Source: Ignavibacteria bacterium (GTDB taxonomy: Bacteria > Bacteroidota > Ignavibacteria > Tepidaquicellales > Tepidaquicellaceae). From it: DNA of 64,000 nucleotides. Each line of letters begins with the position of its first letter. Position 1 is the first letter of the stretch. The notes under the pieces were generated by a model, which was not told the DNA's origin, searched no databases, and was given only the letters and a program-made list of their open reading frames with translations. The translations under genes were made by a program, and so were the position numbers. Where the stretch lies: the NCBI GenBank assembly GCA_016710985.1, contig JADJTX010000062.1:124001-188000 (forward strand). Direction: 5' to 3'. This document shows positions 56,294 through 64,000 of this stretch, piece after piece.

Positions 56294-58834
56294 TTATAGA
56301 AATAATCCTGAGCCGATGAATACCTTATAACCTTCATCGGATTTTGCAACGGTAACACCAACATTAAACATTCTCTGCAGATAAGACACCCAAATAGTGG
56401 ATCCAAATGAATTATGCCATCTTTCGGAATCTTCACCGTTGAGAAAAACCCTTCCTGCCCCTCCGAAAAAAGAAATTCCCAACATACCCGGAACAAGTAT
56501 ATTTATCTTTGCTACACTGAACCTTATTTCTGTTTCGCCCAGTAATACGCCGTCTCCTGCGAACCTCTCCCTGGAAAATCCTTTTAAAGAGTTTGCACCG
56601 CCAAGAAACATGGATTCATAAAAAGGATAATCACCCCAGACTTTTCCGCCTCCGGCTCTGAATGCAAAAGTAACTCCTTTTACAGTATCCGTCGTGAAAT
56701 ACGCCCGAACATCTAGTCCTGCTTTTCCGAAACCGAAATTGTTATCGAAAATATTAGGAGTGTAGTTCCCTAATAGCTGTGCATATATTCCCTTATATGG
56801 TTCAGCCGTATTATCCCGGGTATCATAAATGAAAGATGAATTTATCCCCGCGAAATTTATTCTGCCTATGCCGTATGTATCCGGATTTTGTCCGAGTAAA
56901 GTATTCTGATCATAACTTACATCTGCATTTTTGTAAAATGGCGTAAGTTTTAACTCTAACTTTTTTCCCACCGGAATATAAAATGACGGAGCTATTCGTA
57001 GGAGTTCCTGCTTTACATTATAATAGCTGATGTCCTGCAAACTGTCACTGAAAGGTGTCTCATTACCCTGTCCAAAATATCGGGTAATAGCAAGTTGTGT
57101 AGCCTGTACATCCAGATTTATTCTTGTATTTTTAATTATGCCGTAAAAGTCGCCGATATATTTGAAATTATAACTCTCAGCATTAAATGCATAGCTTCCC
57201 ACCAAAGACATTCTGTAAACATATGGTTTGGTTCTGAATCCGTACTTGTATAGAACCGGACCTCCGCCCAATTCAAGCCCGTTGTCAGTATCAAAATTGA
57301 AAACAGGTGTGAATCTCCACTCTGTACCGCGGTCTTCCACAAATGGTTCGTTTCTTTCCTTAATGTCATTTGCCGGTCGGATATCTCTGTATATTTCTAT
57401 GTCACCTTCCTGATTACCTTTCACTTCGAGTTTTTCTTTGTCTTTGATCACTTTAATATCTATCCCGCTGTTGTTCTCTCCTTTTACTTTCATAACATCT
57501 TTGCCTTCATTCATGTAAATTCTGATCTCGTCAGTAATATCTGAGCTGAATACCTTTTCAAAAAAAGGATCGCCCTTTTTTTCCTTGGTATTTTTATCGA
57601 GCTTATAAACTTTTACTTCTACCCTGTCATTACTGAGATTATTAATTTCGATATATTCATTTTTATCGCTTCCGTATATGTCAGCTACTTCATTTACCAG
57701 TTCGTAATATTCATCCGTTATTTCCTTCAACTGATCTCTTCTTGATTCTATCATGCTGATCAGATGTTTCCCTTCAAGCTTATACCATTCTGCAGGAAGT
57801 TTCTTAACAGCATTTTTAATTACCTCATCGGTTATCTTTGTCTGAATTAGATCAGCGATCGAATCATATTGTTTTTTAGTTGCCGGAACCAAAAATTTTC
57901 TGTCAACATATCTGCCGTTCCATGACAGATCATATATTCTCGGATAATTATCTCCGTATCCCTCGATCTGTGTAATATATTCACCGACAAAGAAAGGAAT
58001 GATTCCGTCATAGAGGCAGAATGCCTGATCCCTGTCACGCGGAATAGGTTTATAAATTACCTTCCCGTCCTTTTCATAGCCGGCCCACAGCCACTGGTCG
58101 GAATGTCTGTCCCAGTCACCGATCATAAGATCAAATAACCTCGCTTTAAGAAATTCCACAGCATCAACCTGATTATCATTATCTTTCTCAAGTTTTTTAT
58201 AAAGCTTGTGTGAGTTTTGTATCTTATCAGATTCACCAAAACCTTTTTCACCTTCTTCACCTTCTTCTGGATTTTCTTCAAGTGTGCCCAGTACATTTCC
58301 AAAATCCTTTCTGTATTCACCGAGAAGGGGATCATCCGGCATGTATACCACTATGGGCTCTGCATTAATAATGCCCAGTTGCTTAAGCATAGAAGCAACA
58401 ATTATAGCTGATAATGGATTTGAAGTGCTTATCTGATCCTGAAATGCATCAGCAACTAAAGTGTTCTGCAGATCAGGTGGCAGAATTCGTGTAGGGTCCT
58501 TATTGATCGAACGGAATTTATAGATCTTTCCGTCTTTTCCTTTCAGACGGAGAGACTTAGTCTGAAGTCCACCGCCTCTTTTAAATGGTGTCAGCCCGCC
58601 GGCAAACTTACTTAAATCCAGAATATCAACTTCAAAAGGTGTTGTCCATAAATCCCTCCAATGTTTGCCGAGAAATAACTCTCCGAATCCACTCATTTCA
58701 TAACCCTCACCGGCAACAACTTTTATTTTTTTTGAAAAAAAATTATTCGTATCAGTTACATCAGATTGTGAATATGAATAACTGCTTATGATTAAAATGC
58801 TTAATAATAAGATTGATTTCTGTATAAAATTCAT
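56294..58834 (-). CDS. Outer-membrane protein: kinase-like module fused to Omp85/D15 barrel (copy B)
   Basis: 846 aa. Signal peptide about 1-22. Residues about 90-400 look like a HipA/FAM20/PI4K-type kinase: SLRLKGKDGKIYKFR (K106, possible ATP lysine), a helix with FQDQISTSNPLSAIIVASML, the catalytic-loop-like LMIGDWDRHSDQWLW (D242) and a metal-site-like PIPRDRDQAF (D267/D269). About 400-500 is a linker with DIYGSDKNEY. The rest is a 16-strand D15 barrel (FNFDTDNGLELGGGPVLYKY, MFLGGANSLKGFSRERFAGD, IRFSVAKINIL) ending GLFL. The barrel call is firm. The kinase call is from motifs only, and its side of the membrane would be periplasmic. Copy A is at 59930. Confidence 0.82.
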   Translation of the reverse strand: MNFIQKSILLLSILIISSYSYSQSDVTDTNNFFSKKIKVVAGEGYEMSGFGELFLGKHWRDLWTTPFEVDILDLSKFAGGLTPFKRGGGLQTKSLRLKGKDGKIYKFRSINKDPTRILPPDLQNTLVADAFQDQISTSNPLSAIIVASMLKQLGIINAEPIVVYMPDDPLLGEYRKDFGNVLGTLEENPEEGEEGEKGFGESDKIQNSHKLYKKLEKDNDNQVDAVEFLKARLFDLMIGDWDRHSDQWLWAGYEKDGKVIYKPIPRDRDQAFCLYDGIIPFFVGEYITQIEGYGDNYPRIYDLSWNGRYVDRKFLVPATKKQYDSIADLIQTKITDEVIKNAVKKLPAEWYKLEGKHLISMIESRRDQLKEITDEYYELVNEVADIYGSDKNEYIEINNLSNDRVEVKVYKLDKNTKEKKGDPFFEKVFSSDITDEIRIYMNEGKDVMKVKGENNSGIDIKVIKDKEKLEVKGNQEGDIEIYRDIRPANDIKERNEPFVEDRGTEWRFTPVFNFDTDNGLELGGGPVLYKYGFRTKPYVYRMSLVGSYAFNAESYNFKYIGDFYGIIKNTRINLDVQATQLAITRYFGQGNETPFSDSLQDISYYNVKQELLRIAPSFYIPVGKKLELKLTPFYKNADVSYDQNTLLGQNPDTYGIGRINFAGINSSFIYDTRDNTAEPYKGIYAQLLGNYTPNIFDNNFGFGKAGLDVRAYFTTDTVKGVTFAFRAGGGKVWGDYPFYESMFLGGANSLKGFSRERFAGDGVLLGETEIRFSVAKINILVPGMLGISFFGGAGRVFLNGEDSERWHNSFGSTIWVSYLQRMFNVGVTVAKSDEGYKVFIGSGLFL

Positions 58835-58839
58835 ACTAA

Positions 58840-58866
58840 AATTCTTAATTCTTAATTCTTAATTAA
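58840..58866. repeat. Heptad array TTAAGAA at the stop of the SdiA-regulated-type gene
   Basis: Three TTAAGAA units (minus strand) begin at the last Asn codon and contain the TAA stop of the lipoprotein gene; they run almost to the start of the downstream Omp85 gene. Confidence 0.75.
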
Positions 58867-59748
58867 AGGATAAATCATAATACTCCCGCCTCCGCTATTA
58901 CCTTCATTACTTATAAACAAAGTACCGTCAGAAGAGAAGGTAATTCCTTCCGGCTGAAAATGAATTCTCTTTGGCAGCGAAGCTTTCCCGATATAATTTC
59001 CTTCCTTTGAAATTTCTACTATCATACTCCCGTTAGCTGCAATTAAAAAGAATGTTCCCGTCAGAGGGTTTCTCTGAATACCTGACGGATTGAAAGAATT
59101 TACAACGTCAGATTTCTTTAGAATAAATCTTGGCTGTGGGTTAAGTTTCATACTTTCCAGTGAAAAAGAATAAATTGCTTTATCACCACTGCCATCAACA
59201 CCTGAATTTCCTTTGCATGCAAGTAATAGTGAATTCGTTTCACTGTCATAGCATAGTCCTTCTACATCATTTGCTGCTGTAAGCTCTGTCTTATAAACAT
59301 TGTATTCTACAGACTCTCTGTCATTTCCTTCGGGGAATTCAAATATTTCACCGTTGCTGTGTAAAAGATAAAATTTATTATTAGCATAGACAAGATCTTC
59401 AAAATCTTTTTTAAGAGCTGGTTTGCCTACGGCAAATTTCTTGATAATAGCTCCGGTGGTGAAATCAATCTGATAAATTATTCCTGATTCATCCTGCTGA
59501 CCAAAGAGCCGTCCATCAGGTGTCATAGTGATTCCTGAAATTTCTTTAAGTTCTTTCGGAAGGTTTATTATCTGCGGATTCTCTGAGCTAAGATCGTACT
59601 TTGAGAGCTCACTATTGGCAATGTCATCGGTAGCCTTCTCTTTACCCTCTTTCTTGTTCTTTCCGTCTTTCACTGTTTGATCTTTTGAACAGGAGGAAAA
59701 TAAAAATAATGTTACAACGGTAAACAGTAATGTTAAGTAAATTTTCAT
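58852..59748 (-). CDS. SdiA-regulated/YjiK-type beta-propeller lipoprotein
   Basis: 298 aa. The signal ends LFLFSSCSKD (lipobox). A Lys/Glu-rich spacer leads to a propeller whose blades read LPKELKEISGITMTPDGRLF, FEDLVYANNKFYLLHSNGEI, NDVEGLCYDSETNSLLLACK, FNPSGIQRNPLTGTFFLIAA and FQPEGITFSSDGTLFISNEG. This is the SdiA-regulated (PF06977-like) pattern, also phytase-like in fold. A transport or sensing role is unknown. It lies 17 bp upstream of the copy B Omp85 protein and downstream of copy A, so it probably acts with them at the envelope. Confidence 0.85.
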   Translation of the reverse strand: MKIYLTLLFTVVTLFLFSSCSKDQTVKDGKNKKEGKEKATDDIANSELSKYDLSSENPQIINLPKELKEISGITMTPDGRLFGQQDESGIIYQIDFTTGAIIKKFAVGKPALKKDFEDLVYANNKFYLLHSNGEIFEFPEGNDRESVEYNVYKTELTAANDVEGLCYDSETNSLLLACKGNSGVDGSGDKAIYSFSLESMKLNPQPRFILKKSDVVNSFNPSGIQRNPLTGTFFLIAANGSMIVEISKEGNYIGKASLPKRIHFQPEGITFSSDGTLFISNEGNSGGGSIMIYPLIKN

Positions 59749-59805
59749 TAAAAATAATTTTGTAATAATGTTAAAAATTAAATTAATTTAATAGAGTAAA
59801 AATTG

Positions 59806-59937
59806 TGAGATTCGAAAGATTTGGAAGATTCCTTAACGTAGCACAGATTAGTCGAATTTATTCTATTCGATTTTACACTTGTATTATTAATCTGTGCTAC
59901 GTTCGAAATCTTATGAATCTTACAAATCCTCAGAATC
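59806..59937. repeat. GTAGCACAG-family long palindrome
   Basis: The left arm reads GATTCGAAAGATTTGGAAGA, then ACGTAGCACAGATTAGTCGA; the right arm has AATCTGTGCTACGTTCGAAA and CTTACAAATCCTCAGAATCC, its complement with a few changes. Each arm is about 50 bp. The right arm overlaps the last codons of the 59930 gene. Confidence 0.75.
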
Positions 59938-62545
59938 CAATTCCGAAATTAAAATAATACTTAGTCACCTCCGGTGAAAATGCTGCAAGAAAATTTAATA
60001 CAAGCGCTTTCTTGATTTCAAGCCATACACCTGCGCCATATGTACTGTGCCATTGCTTTGAATCTTCACCGTTGTAAAAAACTCTTCCGATATCACCTAC
60101 TCCTGAAATCCCGATAGTCGAAGGCAGAAACAAATTTAAAGATGCAATTTTTATCCTTAACTCGGATTGTCCGAACACCGACGCATCTCCCTGAAACCGC
60201 TCCCGTGAGTATCCTCTGAGGCTGTTTTCTCCTCCGACCGAAGCTGCTTCGTAAAATACATAATTACCAAAATTGTTTTGTCCCCCGGCTTTTAAAATTA
60301 ATGTCAGCTCAGTAAAGGTTTTTACTGTAAAAAATCCTTTGATCTCTGCAAAGATTTTGCTGAAGTCGGTTTGTAAATCAAATATATTCGGGAAGTAAGT
60401 AAAGTTTAAAAGGGAATAGATTCCTTTTTTCGGAGCGATATTATTATCAATTTTAATGTAAGAAAAGCCAGCTGATAAGCCTATATCCCTGATCTTTCCG
60501 TACCCGTAAGGCTTCAATTCACCTAAGAGATTATCAGAATTTTCATCCTGTTTGACATTTGAGTATCTGTAAGAAGCACTGAAAAGCAAATTAACATATT
60601 TTGTAATTTTAGTAGTCACGTTCGGGGCGAATATAATATTCTGCTGTTTGGCTCTGTAAAAATTCTGATCAGCAAGATTTTCATCCCTTTGTGTCTGATT
60701 ACCGAATCCGTAAAACCGGTTGTAGTCGAGTTCACTTGCACTCAGGAAAAATTCTACTCTGGATTTATGAATCAGCTTATTAAAATCAGCATAAAAACTC
60801 GCGTCATAATCTTTTGCTGTGGTTGCATAAGCCCCGGTTAACTGAAGATAATATAAATACGGATTTGCACGGAATCCGTGTTGAGTAAAATTCGGACCGC
60901 CTCCGATTATCAGACCGTCATCATTATTGTAATCGAATATCGGAGTAAATGCCCAGAAATTATAACGATCTTCAACTTCAGGTTCATATTTTTCTATTGG
61001 AATGGAAGGTGCTTCAATGATATCATTGTTAAGATATACACCGTTGATGGTATTTATTCCTGTGTTGTCATCAGGATCATATACTTTAAGGTTTACATTA
61101 GACTTATCTCTGATCTCATCCTTACCTTTGTCGCTTATGACTCTTATTAAAATATCATTGTCAGCCTTTCCATCTATCTTAAAATAATCATCTCCTCCAA
61201 GCAGATGCAGCCGGACTTCGCTTGTATATTCGCTGTTGAATTTTCTTTTATAAAAAGGTTCGCCTTTTTTATCTCCGGTGTTTTTATCTCTTTTATATAA
61301 TCTGATCTCAAGTTCTTTTTCATTTGTAACTACTGCTTCAGCATATTCTCTTTTATTGCTGCCGTAAATATCAACAACATCGGAATATATTTCATAAAAA
61401 TCATCTGATGCTTCAGGTAATTGTCCTCTTCTGTTTTTAAGCATATCAAATAACATCTTTCCGCCTGCCTTATACATTTCCGGAGGCATTTTCTTCACTG
61501 CATTCATTAAGACTTCATCAGATAATTTCCCTGTAAGATAATTTGAAATGGAATCCCACACAGGTTTATCAAGTTCATTTAAAAAACGTCTGTCGAGATG
61601 TCTTCCGGTCCAGGTAATTTCCGTTATCTGGGGAATGTCTTCACTGAATCCAACAAGTGAGTGTGCCATTATTCCTGATAGCCAGGGAAAGAATCCGTCA
61701 TATCTTCCGAATGCATAATCCCTGTCACGGGGTATCGGCTTCCATATCATTTCATTATCTTTCATAAAACCTGCCCACTGCCACTGGTCTGCGTGCCTGT
61801 CTCTGTCACCTAGAAAAATATCCATCAGTCTTGCTTTTAAAAATTCTGTCTGATCAATCTGATTAACGTTATCTTTTTCAACCTTTTCAAAGATCTTAAA
61901 ACCATTTACAACTTTATCAGCACCTGCAAAATTATTTATTCCTTTCTTTCCTGCTATTGGATTAATTTCAATAATTCCGAGAAGACCTGCAAATTCTTTT
62001 TCGAATGAACCAAGCCGCCTGCTGTGAGGGAGAACCACGATCTTAGGCTCGGCTGAAAGTATTCCGGTTTCTTTCATCAACGGGTAAACGATCAATGAAG
62101 CTACAGGCAGTCCGATACTCACCTGATCCTGAAGAAGCTCCGCATAATAAGAATTCTGCCACTCGGGAGGAAGACTCTTGTAAGGAAATTTGTCCATTGT
62201 ACGAAACTTATATTCATTTTTATCATTGCCCAGGAGTCTTAAAGATTTTGACTGAAGCCCTCCGCCTTGTTTTAAAGGATACAATCCTCCCGCGAATTTG
62301 TCCATGTCCAGTACTTCCGCATCAATTTCAGTAGCCCACAGATCACGCCAGTGATCTCCTGAGAAGATCCTGTTGATCCAGTTGACGTCGTACTTTTTCC
62401 CCGGAGTAACTCTTATTGTTTTGTCTGAAGAATAATTTGAATTATTGGATGTGTCAGTCTGACAGTCTGCGATGGATGAAATGAAAATAAATACCAATAC
62501 TGCCAGTTGAAAACCAGTGTGATGTATTTTCATATTAAACAGCAT
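59930..62545 (-). CDS. Outer-membrane protein: kinase-like module fused to Omp85/D15 barrel (copy A)
   Basis: 871 aa from ATG 62545; the ATG at 62533 (MKIHHTGF) is an equally good start. Signal peptide about 12-28. Same plan as copy B. SLRLLGNDKNEYKFR carries K113, QVSIGLPVASLIVYPLM fits the N-lobe helix, IFLGDRDRHADQWQW has D249, and PIPRDRDYAFGRYDGFFPW follows. The linker has DIYGSNKREY. The barrel has FDYNNDDGLIIGGGPNFTQH, ASVGGENSLRGYSRERFQGD and ends FNFGIGF. The kinase-like motifs are kept in both copies although the sequences have diverged a good deal, which argues for function. Probably the first gene of a three-gene unit. Confidence 0.82.
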   Translation of the reverse strand: MLFNMKIHHTGFQLAVLVFIFISSIADCQTDTSNNSNYSSDKTIRVTPGKKYDVNWINRIFSGDHWRDLWATEIDAEVLDMDKFAGGLYPLKQGGGLQSKSLRLLGNDKNEYKFRTMDKFPYKSLPPEWQNSYYAELLQDQVSIGLPVASLIVYPLMKETGILSAEPKIVVLPHSRRLGSFEKEFAGLLGIIEINPIAGKKGINNFAGADKVVNGFKIFEKVEKDNVNQIDQTEFLKARLMDIFLGDRDRHADQWQWAGFMKDNEMIWKPIPRDRDYAFGRYDGFFPWLSGIMAHSLVGFSEDIPQITEITWTGRHLDRRFLNELDKPVWDSISNYLTGKLSDEVLMNAVKKMPPEMYKAGGKMLFDMLKNRRGQLPEASDDFYEIYSDVVDIYGSNKREYAEAVVTNEKELEIRLYKRDKNTGDKKGEPFYKRKFNSEYTSEVRLHLLGGDDYFKIDGKADNDILIRVISDKGKDEIRDKSNVNLKVYDPDDNTGINTINGVYLNNDIIEAPSIPIEKYEPEVEDRYNFWAFTPIFDYNNDDGLIIGGGPNFTQHGFRANPYLYYLQLTGAYATTAKDYDASFYADFNKLIHKSRVEFFLSASELDYNRFYGFGNQTQRDENLADQNFYRAKQQNIIFAPNVTTKITKYVNLLFSASYRYSNVKQDENSDNLLGELKPYGYGKIRDIGLSAGFSYIKIDNNIAPKKGIYSLLNFTYFPNIFDLQTDFSKIFAEIKGFFTVKTFTELTLILKAGGQNNFGNYVFYEAASVGGENSLRGYSRERFQGDASVFGQSELRIKIASLNLFLPSTIGISGVGDIGRVFYNGEDSKQWHSTYGAGVWLEIKKALVLNFLAAFSPEVTKYYFNFGIGF

Positions 62546-62639
62546 TCCGGTATATAATTTTGTTTTTAGGTGTTTGCAATATATCCCATTATTTAAAAAA
62601 GTAAAAGGAGTAAATCTTTTTTATCATTACACTATGATT

Positions 62640-62792
62640 TTTGGGGAACACAGATGGCACTGACTTAGTTTTTAAAGTTTTATAATTTGTTTCAAAAAAT
62701 CCGTTTTTTTTTCCGTTTAATCAGTGTTATCCGTGTTCCTTTTTGTCGTGGACGTAGCTCTCAAATTCTGCAGAGTTTTCAAACTTTATTGT
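62640..62792. repeat. CGGATAA...CTGATT-family long palindrome (copy 2, reversed)
   Basis: GGAACACAGATGGCACTGAC on the left faces GTTTAATCAGTGTTATCCGT and GTTCC on the right. The right arm and following AGCTCTCAAATTCTGCAGAG match the left arm of 48487-48737 in the opposite orientation. Confidence 0.75.
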
Positions 62793-62815
62793 TAATTCCT
62801 ATTAGTTTAATTTTG
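62789..62815 (+). promoter_or_regulatory. Possible promoter TTG-N16-TAATTTTG
   Basis: TTG at 62789-62791 and TAATTTTG at 62808-62815 are slightly closer than usual for a Bacteroidota promoter. The ATG at 62835 is 19 bp downstream. Confidence 0.4.
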
Positions 62816-62834
62816 CATAAACTAAAACCATTTA

Positions 62835-64000
62835 ATGAAAATCACTCTCGCTTTGTTCTTTCTTTCCATATTCATTTCCAGCTTTATAACAGCTCAGACA
62901 GTTACCGAAAAAGAATTATTTAATCTCACATACGAGGGTGATGCTGATGCATATAATTTTAAATATGATTCAGCTGCCCGAAATTACTGCTATCTTTACA
63001 CTATCCGGGATGAAAACAAATCCTTTGTCATTTCAAAAAATTCGATCTCGGATAAATATGATTATATAATTTCTGATGATATCAAATTTGATTCTAAGGG
63101 AAATTATTACGTAATCACCTCGGACTATAAGGCAGATTACGGAACAAATAATTATTTCCTTATTTCAGAAGGCAAAGTTATCAAAAGCTATAATTATATG
63201 GAATCCTACAACGCTTATGTAAACAAAAAGGATGAGTTTGTTTTTGTATTTAAAGAAAAAGACATGTATATGATCGGTTATTACAATCCTAAATCAGGCT
63301 TCAGGCAATCAGGTCCCTATGAGAATATCAAGTCTGCATTCAATTATACTCAATCTTCAGGTCAGATGGAAGGCGATGCTGAGTCTTATGACGAAGAGGA
63401 TTTTTTCCATAATGAAAATGGTGAAAGGGCTTTCATTGTAATTTCTGAAGGGAAGGCAAAAATATTGTTTGAGTCTAAAGAGATTGCAACAGACTACAGT
63501 GATATAAATGAATCCAGTCTTACACTGAATAAAAATGATGAGCTCAGTTACATTGCAAAAAAAGAAGGCAGATTTTATGAATTTTACGGAAATGAATTTG
63601 TAGTTTCAGGAAGCAAAGAGTATGATAAATTTGAGATCGTAAGTGTTCCATTGTTATTTAACAACAGTAATGAACCTGTTTATATTGGCGGAGATTCCGT
63701 TTCAGAGGATAAATTTAATTATTTTTTAGTCAATGGAAATCAGATCCGGAAAGCATATACCGATAATGGAAGATCTGAAAAGGCTCCGGACTTCGGAAGT
63801 TACATAACGGATGTAAAGGTGAATGACAGCGGAAGCATAACCTACATAGGAAACAGTGAAGTAATAATTCCCGCTAATAAAATAAATCCCTCAGATATTG
63901 TTTATGACCAGTATTATACAAGAAGCTTTTTTGTTAAAGACGGAGTTGCGAATGAACTCGGATATAACATTAACCGGATAAAGTATAACGATGACGGGGA
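62835..64000 (+). CDS. Secreted protein, truncated by the window end
   Basis: The frame is open from ATG 62835 to the last base (at least 388 codons). The signal peptide (about 1-20) ends SFITAQ. The mature part is a series of beta segments with short Asp/Asn turns, each roughly 45-60 residues: KNSISDKYDYIISDDIKFDS, GKVIKSYNYMESYNAYVNKK, EIATDYSDINESSLTLNKND, VNGNQIRKAYTDNGRSEKAP. This suggests a WD/kelch-like propeller that reports on or binds something outside the cell. No family recognised and the C terminus is unseen. Confidence 0.72.
   Translation, partial: MKITLALFFLSIFISSFITAQTVTEKELFNLTYEGDADAYNFKYDSAARNYCYLYTIRDENKSFVISKNSISDKYDYIISDDIKFDSKGNYYVITSDYKADYGTNNYFLISEGKVIKSYNYMESYNAYVNKKDEFVFVFKEKDMYMIGYYNPKSGFRQSGPYENIKSAFNYTQSSGQMEGDAESYDEEDFFHNENGERAFIVISEGKAKILFESKEIATDYSDINESSLTLNKNDELSYIAKKEGRFYEFYGNEFVVSGSKEYDKFEIVSVPLLFNNSNEPVYIGGDSVSEDKFNYFLVNGNQIRKAYTDNGRSEKAPDFGSYITDVKVNDSGSITYIGNSEVIIPANKINPSDIVYDQYYTRSFFVKDGVANELGYNINRIKYNDDG

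Noticed and set aside
62687..62923. Plus-strand 78-aa frame near the right end
   Set aside because: It overlaps a palindromic repeat and the start of the signal-peptide-bearing gene at 62835 in another frame.
1..64000. CRISPR array
   Set aside because: All tandem arrays have 7-, 9- or 21-bp units with no spacers, and no cas genes are present.
1..64000. Stop-codon reassignment (TAA as sense)
   Set aside because: Many intact genes such as rmuC's neighbours, acyP, smpB and the cyclases end at family-typical positions, several with TAA, so TAA works as a stop here.

Overview
The window looks like chromosomal DNA of an AT-rich, Gram-negative member of the Bacteroidota/Chlorobi/Ignavibacteria lineage, probably from a metagenomic or lightly polished assembly. 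The evidence is a TonB receptor with a carboxypeptidase-like N-terminal domain, BshC (bacillithiol), pyruvoyl arginine decarboxylase, many lipoproteins, ADP-heptose-type GT9 transferases with a Cys-rich tail, a few TAnnTTTG promoter boxes, and mixed use of weak and clear Shine-Dalgarno sites. There are no rRNA or tRNA genes, CRISPR arrays, insertion sequences or phage genes that I can see.

Layout: 0.3-2.3 kb secreted M23 peptidase with a dockerin-like tail; 2.8-9.8 kb housekeeping (rmuC, xseA, xseB, dxs, lipoprotein, miaB); 9.9-11.8 kb LPS genes (lipid A acyltransferase, GT9); 12.1-16.6 kb minus-strand cluster (RmlD-like reductase, acylphosphatase, EamA transporter, UbiA phosphoribosyltransferase-like enzyme, GT-C glycosyltransferase); 16.7-18.4 kb methylmalonyl-CoA mutase large subunit; 18.6-22.9 kb outer-membrane protein, DUF937, PaaG-like isomerase, M48 protease; 23.0-24.4 kb small minus-strand accessory genes including a 21-bp repeat ORF; 25.1-28.7 kb MBL hydrolase, smpB, tyrS, pdaD, YtxH-like; 28.9-34.7 kb beta-helix/dockerin protein, bshC, GT9, rlmI; 34.8-38.1 kb HmoB-like monooxygenase, lipoprotein, TonB receptor; 39.1-45.4 kb TetR plus a TolC/HlyD/RND efflux operon; 45.5-48.4 kb two unknown proteins; 48.8-52.7 kb HD-DUF5706 protein, sixA, ppk1; 52.7-56.0 kb three tandem membrane-anchored class III cyclases; 56.3-62.5 kb two paralogous outer-membrane proteins that appear to fuse a HipA/FAM20/PI4K-like kinase module to an Omp85 barrel, flanking an SdiA-regulated-type lipoprotein; 62.8 kb to the end, a truncated secreted protein.

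The intergenic DNA is unusual. It is filled with tandem 7-bp (in one place 9-bp) word arrays that butt directly against start and stop codons and sometimes supply the stop codon, and with at least five families of long imperfect palindromes (CAGATTG, CACAGAG, CCACGAATT, CGGATAA...CTGATT, GTAGCACAG). Two loci deserve most attention. The first is the kinase-like/Omp85 pair. The second is the HD-DUF5706 protein near three cyclases whose base-selecting residues are not the adenine or guanine pairs.

Caveat: about 15 single-base indels, mostly in homopolymers, break otherwise intact and partly essential genes (dxs, ppk1, rmuC, xseA). Three more genes carry one in-frame TAA, and one gene has an ATT start. 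I treat these mainly as probable sequence errors and annotate each such gene over its full span.
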